Below, in pieces: positions 36,946 to 46,582 of a DNA stretch of 64,000 bases. The position numbers and the translations under genes are program-made. The notes beneath the pieces are model-generated. The model was given only the letters and a program-made list of their open reading frames with translations. It had not been told where the DNA came from and did not search any database. Source of the stretch: Rhizobium sp. CF080 (GTDB lineage Bacteria > Pseudomonadota > Alphaproteobacteria > Rhizobiales > Rhizobiaceae); the NCBI RefSeq assembly GCF_000282095.2, contig NZ_AKKC02000002.1:806001-870000 (forward strand), given 5' to 3'. The stretch's first letter is position 1, and every line of letters starts with the position of its first letter.

Positions 36946-37461
36946 ATGCGCTTCTTTCTCGTGCCGCTCTTTCTGATCGGCTGGCCGCTCGCCGAAATCG
37001 CGGGCTTCGTGCTCGTCGGCAAAGCGCTCGGCCTCTGGGTAACGCTCGGCTTGGTGATTGGCACGGCGGTGCTCGGAGCCATTCTGCTGCGCAACCAGGG
37101 CACCCAGATCCTGAGGAAGATTTCGACCGAGAGCCGCGACGGCCGCGCGCCCGGCCGCGCACTGATCGACGGCGCGATGATCGTGGTGGCCGGCATCCTG
37201 CTGCTGCTGCCTGGTTTCCTGACCGACATCATCGGCCTGGCACTGTTCATTCCCTTCGTGCGCAGCCTCATCTGGTCGATGATCGGCCGCCGCATCGTCG
37301 TCGTCCGTTCGCCGCGCAGCGAAAGCTATCGTTACGAAAGTGCAAGGCCTTCGCCAGAGGCCAAAAAGACGGGGCCGGTGGTCGATCTCGATGAAGAGGA
37401 CTATCATCGCGATCCCGATCCCTCGTCGCCCTGGGTCGGGCCGAAAAGCAAGGAACCCTGA
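36946..37461 (+). CDS. fxsA: FxsA family membrane protein
   Basis: 171 aa. Three hydrophobic stretches at about 3-20, 24-48 and 75-100 (FLVPLFLIGWPLAEIAGFVLV, LGLWVTLGLVIGTAVLGAILL, AGILLLLPGFLTDIIGLALFI), the signature of FxsA, followed by a hydrophilic cytoplasmic tail. Named for the E. coli protein that relieves phage T7 exclusion by F; its role in rhizobia is unknown. ATG at 36946 preceded by AGGGA. Confidence 0.92.
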   Translation: MRFFLVPLFLIGWPLAEIAGFVLVGKALGLWVTLGLVIGTAVLGAILLRNQGTQILRKISTESRDGRAPGRALIDGAMIVVAGILLLLPGFLTDIIGLALFIPFVRSLIWSMIGRRIVVVRSPRSESYRYESARPSPEAKKTGPVVDLDEEDYHRDPDPSSPWVGPKSKEP

Positions 37462-37545
37462 GGAGTTCGGCCGGTTGGTCAGGGTTGTAAGCCCCCAAGC
37501 GAAATGTTAGAGGGCCTCAACGCTCCAAAGCCTCGAGGAAATCCA

Positions 37546-38022
37546 ATGGCAGACGATAACAACCAGGCCGAAACGCCGTCCCTCAACATCCTGGCGCAAT
37601 ACACCAAGGATCTCTCCTTCGAGAACCCGGGCGCTCCGCGTTCGCTGCAGTCACGCGACAAGGCGCCGGCGATCAACATCAATGTCAACGTCAATGCCAA
37701 TCCGCTTTCCGAGGCCGATTTCGACGTTATCCTGACGCTGAACGCCGAAGCCAAGGATGGCGACAAGGTCGTCTTCGCGGCCGAGCTGGTTTATGGCGGC
37801 GTCTTCCGCATCACCGGCTTCCCGCAGGAGCACATGCTGCCGCTGCTCTTCATCGAGTGCCCGCGCCTGCTGTTCCCCTTCGCCCGCCAGATTATCGCCG
37901 ACGTGACCCGCAACGGCGGTTTCCCGCCGCTGATGATCGACCCGATCGATTTCGCGCAGATGTTCACGCAGCGCATGGCCGAGGAACAGGCCCGTTCCAA
38001 GGTTCAGGTGCTGGACAGCTAA
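37546..38022 (+). CDS. secB: SecB export chaperone
   Basis: 158-aa tetrameric chaperone that keeps preproteins unfolded and hands them to SecA. Conserved [12 protein letters not shown] strand, the acidic strand [11 protein letters not shown], and [34 protein letters not shown] at 37546 with GAGGAAA upstream. A terminator follows immediately; dnaQ converges from the other side. Confidence 0.97.
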   Translation: MADDNNQAETPSLNILAQYTKDLSFENPGAPRSLQSRDKAPAININVNVNANPLSEADFDVILTLNAEAKDGDKVVFAAELVYGGVFRITGFPQEHMLPLLFIECPRLLFPFARQIIADVTRNGGFPPLMIDPIDFAQMFTQRMAEEQARSKVQVLDS

Positions 38023-38049
38023 GCAAAAATTTTCCAGATTTGACGAAAG

Positions 38050-38076
38050 AGCCCGGGCTTCGACCCGGGCTTTTTT
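38050..38076 (+). terminator. Terminator of secB (overlaps dnaQ stop)
   Basis: GCCCGGG-CTTCGA-CCCGGGC followed by TTTTTT, 28 bp after secB. Confidence 0.92.
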
Positions 38077-38779
38077 ATTCGGCCGTTCCGTATTTCAGCC
38101 AGACCGCCTTGTCCTTCAGAGACGTCACCATGGCGGCATGCGCCTCCAGCTCCGCTTCGGTCAGCCGGGGGCCAAGAGGCCGGGGGCGACCCGCAACCTC
38201 GATCACAACTTCCTCGACCTCGACCGCCGTCGCCGACCGCTCGTTGCCCATCAGGCCGAGCGCCGTCTGACGGCCGCCGGTCATCTCGATATAGACTTCG
38301 GCGAGCAGTTCGGAGTCGAGCAGCGCGCCATGCTTGGTGCGATGGGCATTGTCAATGCCGTAACGGCGGCAGAGGGCATCGAGCGAATTCGGACCCATGG
38401 GATGTTTGCGGCGGGCCATGGCCAGCGTATCGATGACCTGGTCGGACATCACCGGCGGCAAGCCGAGACGGGCGAATTCGGCGTTGATGAAGCCCATGTC
38501 GAAGGTCGCATTATGGGCGATCCATTTGGCGCCGTCGAAGAAATCGATGATCTGCTGGACGACATCCCCGAAGCTCGGCTTGTCCTTCAGGAATTCGTCA
38601 GTAATGCCGTGCACGGCAAGCGCGTCCGGATGAACCTTGCGGTCGCCCGGATTGATATAGAGATGCAGCGTTCTGCCGGTCGGGAAATTGTTGATCAGCT
38701 CGATACCGCCGATTTCGATCACCCGGTCGACTTTCGATTCGAGGCCGGTGGTTTCCGTATCGAAGATGATCTCACGCAT
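38075..38779 (-). CDS. dnaQ: DNA polymerase III epsilon subunit (3'-5' proofreading exonuclease)
   Basis: 234 aa. DEDDh exonuclease: ExoI FDTETTGLESK, ExoII HNATFDMGFINAEF, ExoIII with HGALLDSELLAEVY. The C-terminal tail lengthens into the polymerase-binding region. It overlaps coaE by 8 bp at the start of a compact minus-strand run (maf-aroE-coaE-dnaQ) that reads away from the putative origin. Confidence 0.97.
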   Translation of the reverse strand: MREIIFDTETTGLESKVDRVIEIGGIELINNFPTGRTLHLYINPGDRKVHPDALAVHGITDEFLKDKPSFGDVVQQIIDFFDGAKWIAHNATFDMGFINAEFARLGLPPVMSDQVIDTLAMARRKHPMGPNSLDALCRRYGIDNAHRTKHGALLDSELLAEVYIEMTGGRQTALGLMGNERSATAVEVEEVVIEVAGRPRPLGPRLTEAELEAHAAMVTSLKDKAVWLKYGTAE

Positions 38780-39404
38780 GTGGGTCGTTCTCTTCCTTGG
38801 GGCTCGTCTTACCAGTCCTCAGGCCAGCTCTCAGGGACGCAATGATTGCGCGCACCTGCTCCCTCGCCGCCTCCAGTCCGAGGCCCGTGTCGATGAGGAA
38901 ATCGGCTCTTTTGCGTTTTTCCGCATCGGGCATCTGGCGGGAGAGAATCATCGCCAATTTTTCCTCCGTCATGCCCGGCCGCGCAAGCACCCTGTCGCGC
39001 TGTATCTGTGGATCACAGGTAACGACGACGATGACATCGACGCGATCTTCGCCCTTCACTTCAAAAAGAAGAGGGATGTCGAGGAGCACGAGATCGGTGC
39101 CGGCCTGTCTGTATCGGGTCAGGAAATCGACTTCGCGCTGGCGGACCAGCGGATGGACGATGGCCTCGAGGACCGGGAATTTCTCTGGTGACGCCGAAAG
39201 CTGGCGGGACAGTTCCTGGCGGTCGATGACACCGTCCTTGATGGTACCGGGAAACACCTCGCCGACGGGTGCCACCGCATCGGTGCGATAGAGATCATGG
39301 ACGACGGCATCGGCATCATTCACCGGGACGCCCTCTTCCGCGAACATTTTCGCGGTCGTCGATTTTCCCATTCCGATGGAGCCGGTCAGGCCGATGACGA
39401 TCAT
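38772..39404 (-). CDS. coaE: Dephospho-CoA kinase
   Basis: 210-aa P-loop kinase for the last step of coenzyme A synthesis. Walker [16 protein letters not shown] at residues 6-20; conserved [11 protein letters not shown] and LDIPLLFE. The start at 39404 overlaps the aroE stop in an ATGA; the longer frame has no family support. Confidence 0.97.
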   Translation of the reverse strand: MIVIGLTGSIGMGKSTTAKMFAEEGVPVNDADAVVHDLYRTDAVAPVGEVFPGTIKDGVIDRQELSRQLSASPEKFPVLEAIVHPLVRQREVDFLTRYRQAGTDLVLLDIPLLFEVKGEDRVDVIVVVTCDPQIQRDRVLARPGMTEEKLAMILSRQMPDAEKRKRADFLIDTGLGLEAAREQVRAIIASLRAGLRTGKTSPKEENDPHA

Positions 39405-40261
39405 GCGTGTTTTTCCATATCGGCGATGACGAGGTCCCGCAGTGCCTTGTCGACCACCGGGCGGCGGCCGAACCATTTTTCGAAACCGGGCACCGCCTGG
39501 TGCAGCAGCATGCCGAGCCCGTCGACGATGGGAAAACCCTGCGCTTCGGCCTGGGCGAGTAGCGGAGTTTTCAAAGGTACGTAGACGATATCGGTGACAA
39601 CAGCCCCGAACGCCAGCGGCGAGTAGTCGATATCAGGCGCTTCGCTGCCGTCCATGCCGAGCGATGTCGTGTTCACGAACAGGCCGGCGCCGGTCATAAC
39701 CTCATTCAGCGCTTCGACCGGATGGGCATGAACTTTCACGCCGAAGCGGTCGGCAAGTTCTCTAGCCCGCGCAACGGTCCGGTTGACCACGTGAATCTCC
39801 CCGATGCCGCGGTCGCGGATCGCCTGGATGACGGCGCGGCTTGCACCGCCGGCGCCGAAGATCACGACCCGGCCGGTCTTGTCCCAGCCAGGATGGCGGT
39901 CATCGAGATTGGCGGTGAACCCATGACCGTCGGTATTGGTGGCGTGCAACAGTCCGTCTTCCATCCAGAGCGTGTTCGACGCCCCAAGCTCTTCCGCCAG
40001 ATCGTCCGGCCGGTCGGCCAGCTTGAAGGCGAGTTCCTTGTGGGGGATGGTGACATTGCCGCCGCGAAAACCGGAACGGCCCTCTTTCAGGGATTTGATG
40101 AAGGCGGGAAAATCTGCTTCGGTGATAGCCTCTGCCCTGTAGGACCCGGCAATTCCAAACTGTTTCAGCCAATGGCCGTGGATCAGCGGCGAGCGGGAAT
40201 GCTTCACCGGCCAGCCGGTTACGAAAGCATTAACCAAAAATGTTTCACGTGAATCAGCCAT
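39401..40261 (-). CDS. aroE: Shikimate dehydrogenase
   Basis: 286-aa NADPH enzyme of the shikimate pathway. Substrate-binding [12 protein letters not shown] near residue 21, catalytic Lys in [10 protein letters not shown], and nucleotide-binding [11 protein letters not shown]. The ATG at 40261 is chosen because the N-terminus [19 protein letters not shown] leads directly into the fold. Codons 3-7 contain one of the GTTYCACGTGAATC motifs. The start overlaps the maf end by 8 bp. Confidence 0.97.
   Translation of the reverse strand: MADSRETFLVNAFVTGWPVKHSRSPLIHGHWLKQFGIAGSYRAEAITEADFPAFIKSLKEGRSGFRGGNVTIPHKELAFKLADRPDDLAEELGASNTLWMEDGLLHATNTDGHGFTANLDDRHPGWDKTGRVVIFGAGGASRAVIQAIRDRGIGEIHVVNRTVARARELADRFGVKVHAHPVEALNEVMTGAGLFVNTTSLGMDGSEAPDIDYSPLAFGAVVTDIVYVPLKTPLLAQAEAQGFPIVDGLGMLLHQAVPGFEKWFGRRPVVDKALRDLVIADMEKHA
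40242..40255 (+). repeat. GTTYCACGTGAATC motif, copy 5 (GTTTCACGTGAATC)
   Basis: Exact copy embedded in the first codons of aroE (reads DSRET in the gene frame), about 1.5 kb left of the putative origin. Confidence 0.6.
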
Positions 40262-40847
40262 CGATCGCCCCCAGTTCGCGCAGCTTCTCAAGGAGAGGCA
40301 GCATGGGCAGGCCAAGAATGGTGAAGTAGTCGCCCTCGATTCTGGAAAACAACTGGATGCCCTCTCCCTCCAGCTGATAGGCCCCGACGCTGCCGTAGAC
40401 CTTTTCGCTGACGCGCGACAGATAGCGGTCCACGAAGGTTTCGCTCAAATCCCGGACGGTCAGGTCCGCATGGGCGACATGTTCCCAGGCGATTTCACCA
40501 TCCTGCACAAAAGCGACTGCACTGTTCAGGCGGTGGGTCTTGCCTGAGAGGGAGAGCAGGTTCTCCTTCGCTTCGGCAAGCGTTTTCGGCTTGTGATAGA
40601 CTTGGCTTCCGAGCGACATGGTCTGGTCCGAGCCGATCACCAGCGCGCCTGCAAGATGTGCGCTCACGTCGATCGCCTTTGCCTTGGCAAGCGCCAGCGC
40701 CACCTGGTCAGGGGTGGCACCTTCAAGCCCCGCCTCGATCTTCCGCTCGTCGATCTCGGCCGCGCGGCTTTCAAAAGCGAGGCCGGCATTTTCCATCAGC
40801 ATCCGGCGGAAGGGGCTGGAGGAGGCAAGTACGAGAGGCACTGTCAC
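40254..40847 (-). CDS. maf: Maf-family nucleoside-triphosphate pyrophosphatase
   Basis: 197 aa. House-cleaning hydrolase of modified nucleotides. N-terminal [14 protein letters not shown] (SSxxR motif) and the conserved VIGSDQTM plus [12 protein letters not shown]. The start is the GTG at 40847, preceded by GGGAG; the frame further upstream has no family similarity. Which Maf subgroup (dTTP/UTP or m7GTP) I cannot tell. Confidence 0.92.
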   Translation of the reverse strand: MTVPLVLASSSPFRRMLMENAGLAFESRAAEIDERKIEAGLEGATPDQVALALAKAKAIDVSAHLAGALVIGSDQTMSLGSQVYHKPKTLAEAKENLLSLSGKTHRLNSAVAFVQDGEIAWEHVAHADLTVRDLSETFVDRYLSRVSEKVYGSVGAYQLEGEGIQLFSRIEGDYFTILGLPMLPLLEKLRELGAIDG

Positions 40848-40879
40848 GAAAATCTCCCAAGAGCTGCGCGCGGATTCGC

Positions 40880-41701
40880 TTAACGCAGCTTCGGGCGCAG
40901 CGCAACGATTGCGGCGGCCGTCTCCTCGATCGACCGGCGCGTCACGTCGATGACCGGCCAGTTCTGGCGGGCGCACAGCGCGCGGGCATATTTCAGCTCC
41001 TCGTTGATCGTTGCACGGTCCGTATAATGGCGCCGGTCGAAACCTTGGGTGACACCGAGTTCGCGGTGTTCACGCACCTGGCTGATCCGGTCGGTCGTGG
41101 CGACGAGGCCGACGATCAGCGGGTGGGTGGCGCGGTAGAGGCTGTCCGGCAGATCGACGCCCGGCACGATCGGGATGTTGGCGGTCTTGATGCCACGGTT
41201 GGCGAGATAGATGCTGGTCGGGGTCTTCGACGTGCGGCTGATGCCGATCAGCACGACATCCGCCTCATCGTAATCCTCCGGCATCTGGCCGTCGTCGTGA
41301 TCCATTGTGAAATTGAGCGCTTCGATGCGCTTGAAATAATCCGCATTGAGCGCGTGCTGGGCGCCGACACGACGCCGGGACGGAGCACCGAGATAGGCCT
41401 GAAATGTCGCCATCACCGGTTCCAGCAGGTTGACGCAGGGCAGGCCCATGTCCCGGCAACGCTGATCGATGAGCCCGGCCAGTTCCTGATCGACAATGGT
41501 ATAAAGGACGATGCCCGGTTCGCGGTCGAGCGCTTCGAGCACCGCGAGCAGCTGCTTCCGGTTGCGGATCAGCGGATAGACATGCTCCACCGCCAGCGAC
41601 GACTGGAATTGCGCCGAGGCGGCACGGCCGGCGGAGATGAGAGTCTCACCCGTGGAGTCAGATATGAGGTGCAGATGGAAGAAGTTTTTTCTGTTCTCCA
41701 C
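40880..41701 (-). CDS. ppsR: PEP synthase / PPDK regulatory protein (bifunctional kinase-pyrophosphorylase)
   Basis: 273-aa DUF299 protein that inactivates and reactivates pyruvate, phosphate dikinase (PPDK) or PEP synthase by ADP-dependent phosphorylation of a Thr. Conserved [11 protein letters not shown] near residue 10, P-loop-like [20 protein letters not shown], and the C-terminal [19 protein letters not shown] start at 41701. The rhizobial partner is probably PPDK, which works with PckA in C4-acid growth (inference). Its upstream region is the putative origin. Confidence 0.93.
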   Translation of the reverse strand: MENRKNFFHLHLISDSTGETLISAGRAASAQFQSSLAVEHVYPLIRNRKQLLAVLEALDREPGIVLYTIVDQELAGLIDQRCRDMGLPCVNLLEPVMATFQAYLGAPSRRRVGAQHALNADYFKRIEALNFTMDHDDGQMPEDYDEADVVLIGISRTSKTPTSIYLANRGIKTANIPIVPGVDLPDSLYRATHPLIVGLVATTDRISQVREHRELGVTQGFDRRHYTDRATINEELKYARALCARQNWPVIDVTRRSIEETAAAIVALRPKLR

Positions 41702-42105
41702 GCTAAACTTAACCCTTTGTTGATAACTCGGGAGAGACCATCGGGTTCTCCCAGGCCCGGACCCGGCCTCGGGAAAACCGCCCGGTTTTCCACATTCGCA
41801 TATCTCGCGGATGCGGATCAGACTGGCTTGTGCGTTCTGGGGACAGGGTCATTGCCGTTCTTTTTCCTCCCCAGCTTATCCACAGATAGCGCCTAATCCC
41901 AGCTCCTGTCATCCTCCTGAAATAGCTTGCGGAATCCAGGCTGTCCAAAGAAGAGCGCCTCGTTGGCGATTTTCTGTTCCGTAAGCGGAGATAAAGCGGC
42001 GGATCGTCGCGTCGGCTGTGATTTGACTTTAATCCTTGCTACTCACCGACTCTAAGAAATAGAAACCTAGTAAGATTCATTTCTTATATTTTTAGGGAGA
42101 ACCCA
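41702..42105. other. oriC: Putative chromosomal replication origin (oriC) between ppsR and hemE
   Basis: 404-bp intergenic region at the position where alphaproteobacterial origins lie (next to hemE). DnaA boxes: perfect TTATCCACA at 41876-41884; TTATCAACA (minus) at 41718-41726; TTTTCCACA at 41786-41794. A near-CtrA box TTAA-N7-TTGA starts at 41709. GANTC sites at about 41932, 42048 and 42073, with two more just inside ppsR. An AT-rich tract at 42050-42096 is a possible unwinding element. Nearby parAB and parS support origin proximity. Confidence 0.8.
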
Positions 42106-43140
42106 TTGACCGGCGCATACCGGAAGATCATCCAGGTGCTGGAAGGCAAAACCGTCAGTCCACCACCTGTCTGGCTCATGAGACAGGCAGGACGTTATCT
42201 GCCGGAATACCGTGAGACGCGGGCCACGGCAGGGAGCTTTCTCGATCTCTGTTACACGCCGGATCTGGCTGTCGAGGTGACCTTGCAGCCGATCCGGCGC
42301 TACGGCTTCGATGCGGCGATCCTGTTTTCCGATATCCTCGTCATTCCGGATGCGCTTCATCGGAACGTACGGTTCGTGCAGGGCGAAGGCCCGCAGATGG
42401 ATCCGATCGACGCTGCCGGTATTTCCGCGCTGAAAGGCGAAGGGGTTCTTGCCCATCTCGCTCCGGTCATGGAAACGGTTCGCCGGTTGAGGCGGGAGCT
42501 GCCTGAGGAAACGACCCTGCTTGGTTTCTGTGGTGCGCCCTGGACGGTTGCCACCTACATGATCGCCGGCCACGGGACGCCCGACCAAGCCCCTGCCCGG
42601 CTGTTTGCCTATCGGCATCCGGAAGCCTTCGAGAGGCTGCTGTCCGTGCTTGCCGAAATCTCCGCCGAATATCTGATCGCTCAGATCGATGCGGGCGCGG
42701 ATGCCGTGCAGATCTTCGATTCATGGGCGGGTGTGCTCGGGGAAAAGGAATTTGAAGCCTATGCCGTGAAACCCGTTGCCCGGATGATCGAGATCGTTCG
42801 CAGCCAGCGACCCCAGGCAAAGATCATCGCCTTTGCCAAGGGTGCCGGTCTGAACCTGAAATCCTACCGCCAGAAGACCAAGGCGGATGCGATCGGCCTC
42901 GACTGGTCGGTGCCACTGTCGTTTGCGGCCGAGCTGCAGAAGGATGGTCCGGTCCAGGGCAATCTCGATCCGATGCGGGTGGTTGCCGGTGGCAAGTCGC
43001 TGGAGGACGGGATCGACGCCATTCTCGACACACTCGGGCAAGGGCCGCTGATCTTCAATCTCGGCCACGGCATCACGCCTGAAGCCAATCCGGATCATGT
43101 GGCCAAGCTGATCGAGCGGGTGCGCGGAGCCGGAGCGTGA
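42106..43140 (+). CDS. hemE: Uroporphyrinogen decarboxylase
   Basis: 344-aa cytosolic enzyme removing four carboxyls from uroporphyrinogen III to give coproporphyrinogen III. N-terminal signature [18 protein letters not shown], then [13 protein letters not shown], and the active-site Tyr/His region near [15 protein letters not shown]. The start is a TTG at 42106 with AGGGAGA upstream; no ATG exists ahead of the domain. The stop overlaps hemJ (GTGA), making a hemE-hemJ unit. Confidence 0.97.
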   Translation: MTGAYRKIIQVLEGKTVSPPPVWLMRQAGRYLPEYRETRATAGSFLDLCYTPDLAVEVTLQPIRRYGFDAAILFSDILVIPDALHRNVRFVQGEGPQMDPIDAAGISALKGEGVLAHLAPVMETVRRLRRELPEETTLLGFCGAPWTVATYMIAGHGTPDQAPARLFAYRHPEAFERLLSVLAEISAEYLIAQIDAGADAVQIFDSWAGVLGEKEFEAYAVKPVARMIEIVRSQRPQAKIIAFAKGAGLNLKSYRQKTKADAIGLDWSVPLSFAAELQKDGPVQGNLDPMRVVAGGKSLEDGIDAILDTLGQGPLIFNLGHGITPEANPDHVAKLIERVRGAGA

Positions 43141-43682
43141 GCGGGGAAGAGCGGCAGACGGGCACTGCGGCCGGTCGGCGGTCGGCACTGCGGGCCTTCA
43201 TCGCACTTGCCGTTTTCGTCGCCATCCTGGTAACGGTCTATCTCGCCCGGCCGGATGACTTCCTCCTCTACATCAAGGCTTTCCACGTCATCGCGGTGAT
43301 GTCCTGGATGGCGGGCCTGCTCTACATGCCGCGGCTGTTCATCTATCACAGCGATGCCGAGCCGGGTTCAGCGCAGTCCGAAACCTTCAAGATGATGGAA
43401 CAGCGGCTCCTGAAAATCATCATGAACCCGGCGATGATGATCACCTGGGTTCTTGGTCTCTACCTCGCCTGGGACGTCTACGAATTTCGCGGCGGCTGGC
43501 TGCATGCGAAGATCGGGCTTGTCGTGCTGCTCACAATGGTGCATGTGCTGTTCAGCCGCGCGGTGCGCAACTTCGCGGTCGATGGTCCGCGAAAAACGCC
43601 GCGTTACTGGCGTTTGATGAATGAAGTCCCGACCGTTCTGATGATCGGGATCGTCATTCTGGTGATCGTGAAACCGTTCTGA
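43137..43682 (+). CDS. hemJ: HemJ protoporphyrinogen IX oxidase (membrane)
   Basis: 181 aa. Four or five hydrophobic segments (about 17-36, 46-64, 96-117, 125-145, 160-178). HemJ motifs: [25 protein letters not shown] (haem-binding His) and [12 protein letters not shown]. HemJ replaces HemG/HemY as the penultimate enzyme of haem synthesis in most alphaproteobacteria. GTG start overlapping the hemE stop by 4 bp. Confidence 0.93.
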   Translation: MSGEERQTGTAAGRRSALRAFIALAVFVAILVTVYLARPDDFLLYIKAFHVIAVMSWMAGLLYMPRLFIYHSDAEPGSAQSETFKMMEQRLLKIIMNPAMMITWVLGLYLAWDVYEFRGGWLHAKIGLVVLLTMVHVLFSRAVRNFAVDGPRKTPRYWRLMNEVPTVLMIGIVILVIVKPF

Positions 43683-43731
43683 CGCGAGGAAATTCTTTCT
43701 TTCGCAAGATTTCCGTCTTCCCCCTTGCGGC

Positions 43732-43745
43732 GTTCCACGTGAATC
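43732..43745 (+). repeat. GTTYCACGTGAATC motif, copy 6 (GTTCCACGTGAATC)
   Basis: Copy with one C substitution, between hemJ and rho, 50 bp after the hemJ stop and 1.6 kb right of the putative origin. Confidence 0.6.
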
Positions 43746-43876
43746 GCTATTTTCCTCACCATCTCATCTCGTGGCATGCGTGTAATTTCCCGTCGTCCCC
43801 GGTTCATCTTCCGCGGTAGCGAATTTCACCGACACGCCTACATTCCCCCGAAATTCTCAATATGGTCCCCCCCTTC

Positions 43877-45142
43877 ATGGCTGAAATGAAGCTTCAAGAA
43901 CTCAAAAGCAAATCCCCTACCGATTTGCTGACCTTCGCCGAATCACTGGAGGTCGAGAACGCCAGCACGATGCGCAAGCAGGAGCTGATGTTCGCGATCC
44001 TCAAGGTTCTGGCGAGCCAGGATGTCGAAATCATCGGCGAAGGCGTGGTCGAGGTCTTGCAGGACGGGTTTGGTTTTCTGCGTTCCGCGAACGCAAACTA
44101 TCTGCCCGGTCCCGATGATATCTATATCTCACCCTCCCAGATCCGCCGCTTCTCGCTGAAGACCGGCGATACGGTCGAAGGCCCGATCCGCGGTCCGAAG
44201 GAAGGCGAGCGTTATTTTGCCCTTCTCAAGGTCAACACGATCAATTTCGACGACCCGGAAAAGATCCGTCACAAGGTCCACTTCGATAACCTGACGCCGC
44301 TCTATCCGAACGAGCGGTTCAAGATGGAACTGGAAGTTCCGACCTCCAAGGATCTCTCCGCCCGCGTCATCGATCTGGTGGCGCCGCTCGGCAAGGGCCA
44401 GCGTGGTCTGATTGTCGCGCCGCCGCGCACCGGTAAGACCGTTCTCCTGCAGAACATCGCCCATTCGATCACCGCCAATCATCCGGAATGCTATCTGATC
44501 GTGCTGCTGATCGACGAGCGTCCGGAAGAAGTCACCGACATGCAGCGTTCGGTCAAGGGCGAGGTCGTTTCCTCCACCTTCGACGAACCAGCCGTGCGCC
44601 ACGTGCAGGTCGCCGAAATGGTGATCGAAAAGGCCAAGCGCCTCGTCGAGCACGGCCGTGACGTTGTCATCCTGCTCGATTCGATCACCCGCCTCGGCCG
44701 CGCCTACAACACCGTTGTCCCTTCCTCCGGCAAGGTGCTGACGGGCGGTGTGGACGCCAACGCCCTGCAGCGCCCGAAGCGTTTCTTCGGTGCCGCGCGT
44801 AATATCGAAGAAGGTGGATCGCTGACGATCATCGCCACGGCGCTGATCGATACCGGGAGCCGCATGGACGAAGTCATCTTCGAAGAGTTCAAGGGTACCG
44901 GCAACTCGGAAATCGTGCTCGACCGGAAGGTCGCCGACAAGCGCATCTTCCCGTCCATGGACATTCTCAAGTCCGGTACGCGTAAGGAAGACCTGCTGGT
45001 GCCGCGCCAGGATCTTCAGAAGATCTTCGTGCTTCGCCGTATCCTTGCCCCGATGGGCACCACGGATGCGATCGAGTTCCTGATCGACAAGCTGAAGCAG
45101 ACGAAGACCAACGGCGATTTCTTCGACTCGATGAATACCTGA
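43877..45142 (+). CDS. rho: Transcription termination factor Rho
   Basis: 421-aa hexameric RNA helicase. N-terminal RNA-binding cold-shock-like domain ([31 protein letters not shown]), then the RecA-like ATPase with Walker [18 protein letters not shown], the Q-loop/R-loop regions and Walker [12 protein letters not shown]. Start [14 protein letters not shown] at 43877 (family N-terminus) rather than the ATG 15 bp upstream. The 194-bp leader has no gene; rho leaders are often autoregulated, but no specific signal is evident. Confidence 0.98.
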   Translation: MAEMKLQELKSKSPTDLLTFAESLEVENASTMRKQELMFAILKVLASQDVEIIGEGVVEVLQDGFGFLRSANANYLPGPDDIYISPSQIRRFSLKTGDTVEGPIRGPKEGERYFALLKVNTINFDDPEKIRHKVHFDNLTPLYPNERFKMELEVPTSKDLSARVIDLVAPLGKGQRGLIVAPPRTGKTVLLQNIAHSITANHPECYLIVLLIDERPEEVTDMQRSVKGEVVSSTFDEPAVRHVQVAEMVIEKAKRLVEHGRDVVILLDSITRLGRAYNTVVPSSGKVLTGGVDANALQRPKRFFGAARNIEEGGSLTIIATALIDTGSRMDEVIFEEFKGTGNSEIVLDRKVADKRIFPSMDILKSGTRKEDLLVPRQDLQKIFVLRRILAPMGTTDAIEFLIDKLKQTKTNGDFFDSMNT

Positions 45143-45170
45143 TCCTTAGCCGGATTCACGACAGATACGG

Positions 45171-45196
45171 AGCGCTCGGTTTTTGCCGGGCGCTTT
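45171..45196 (+). terminator. Terminator downstream of rho
   Basis: AGCGC-T-CGG pairs with CCG-G-GCGCT across a T-rich loop, followed by TTTT. It lies 28 bp after rho and 33 bp before mnmE. Confidence 0.75.
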
Positions 45197-45229
45197 TCAG
45201 TTTAGAGCCGCTTCTGATACATTGGTCCC

Positions 45230-46537
45230 ATGGCCCAGGCAGACACTGATACGATCTATGCCCTCTCCAGCGGCACCCCGCCGGCGGGTGTTGCGGTCCT
45301 GCGGCTGAGCGGCTCGCGGGCTTTTCAGGCGGCGGTCAGTCTGGCTGGAGAACTGCCTGCGGACAGGAAGGCGGGGCTTAGAACGATTCGGAGCCGCAAC
45401 GGTCTGGTCATCGACCAAGGTCTCGTACTGACCTTTCCCGGCCCCGGGTCGTTCACCGGCGAGGATTGTGTAGAGATACATCTGCATGGCAGCCGCGCCG
45501 TCATCTCGGCGGTCTACCAGGAACTGGAGGCTGTTGAAGGGCTTCGTCTGGCCGAAGCCGGCGAATTTTCCCGCCGGGCGTTCGAGAACGGCAAGATGGA
45601 TCTCGTGGAGGTCGAGGGACTGGCGGATCTGATTGCGGCCGAGACCGAGATGCAGCGCCGTCTGGCCGTGGAGCAGGGGTTTGGCGGACAGTCGGCGCTC
45701 TATATGGCCTGGGCCGAGAGATTGACCCGTGCGCGGGCCTTGATCGAAGCAGAACTCGACTTCGCCGATGAGGACGATGTTCCGGGATCGGTTTCGGAAC
45801 GGGTCTGGGCGGAAGTGGCTGATCTTTATCTCGAGATCGAGGAGCATATCGCTTCCGCGAAAGCCGGGGAGATCATTCGCGACGGATACAAGGTGGTCAT
45901 CGCCGGTCCGCCCAATGCCGGAAAATCCAGCCTTCTCAACGCGCTGGCGAAACGCGACGTTGCCATCGTCACCGAGATCGCCGGGACGACAAGGGACCTT
46001 TTGCATATTGACATCGATATGGAGGGTTATCTCGTCCGGTTCTTCGATACGGCTGGGCTGCGCGAAAGTGATGACCGCGTGGAGCAGGAAGGCGTGCGCA
46101 GGGCAAGGATAGCAATCGAGCAGGCGGACCTTGTTCTGCAGCTCGAAGAAATCGATTCGGACTCGAAACATGTTCTTGATGATGTGAAAGCCGACGTTCT
46201 GAGGGTGGGCACCAAGGCGGATGCGCGCGGGCAATCGGCTCGATACGACCTCATCATTTCCAGCCAGACGGGAGATGGATTGGAGGAACTGCGTTCCCTG
46301 ATCCTGCAAAAACTTCGGGAAACATGGTCCGGGTCTCTCGTCCCCAATCGACAGCGGCATCTTCAATACCTGAAAGAGGCTTCCCATTTTATCGCAGAAG
46401 CGCTAAACGGCCGGGAGCTTGATCTTCGAGCCGAGAGCCTTCGGGCCGCGGCATCGTCGCTGGGCCGCATCACCGGCCGGGTCGATGTGGAGCAGCTCTT
46501 GGATGTGATTTTTTCGCAGTTCTGCATCGGCAAGTGA
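45230..46537 (+). CDS. mnmE: tRNA modification GTPase MnmE (TrmE)
   Basis: 435 aa. With MnmG it installs cmnm5U34 in tRNA. N-terminal folate-binding domain ([26 protein letters not shown]), inserted G domain with P-loop [13 protein letters not shown], switch [18 protein letters not shown], and the C-terminal CIGK motif whose Cys is conserved. Slightly shorter than E. coli MnmE (454). Its stop overlaps motif copy 7; mnmG follows 45 bp later. Confidence 0.97.
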   Translation: MAQADTDTIYALSSGTPPAGVAVLRLSGSRAFQAAVSLAGELPADRKAGLRTIRSRNGLVIDQGLVLTFPGPGSFTGEDCVEIHLHGSRAVISAVYQELEAVEGLRLAEAGEFSRRAFENGKMDLVEVEGLADLIAAETEMQRRLAVEQGFGGQSALYMAWAERLTRARALIEAELDFADEDDVPGSVSERVWAEVADLYLEIEEHIASAKAGEIIRDGYKVVIAGPPNAGKSSLLNALAKRDVAIVTEIAGTTRDLLHIDIDMEGYLVRFFDTAGLRESDDRVEQEGVRRARIAIEQADLVLQLEEIDSDSKHVLDDVKADVLRVGTKADARGQSARYDLIISSQTGDGLEELRSLILQKLRETWSGSLVPNRQRHLQYLKEASHFIAEALNGRELDLRAESLRAAASSLGRITGRVDVEQLLDVIFSQFCIGK

Positions 46538-46549
46538 TTCACGTGAAAC
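46536..46549 (-). repeat. GTTYCACGTGAATC motif, copy 7 (reverse orientation)
   Basis: GATTCACGTGAAAC on the plus strand, overlapping the mnmE stop codon and lying between mnmE and mnmG. Confidence 0.65.
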
Positions 46550-46582
46550 AGGGCGCCTCGCGCGGTTTCATAAGGTGGGTAA

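Noticed and set aside
39787..39798. CCACGTGAATC inside aroE as an eighth motif copy
   Set aside because: Only the right half matches GTTYCACGTGAATC; the left part (TTGAC) does not, so it is left out of the motif family.
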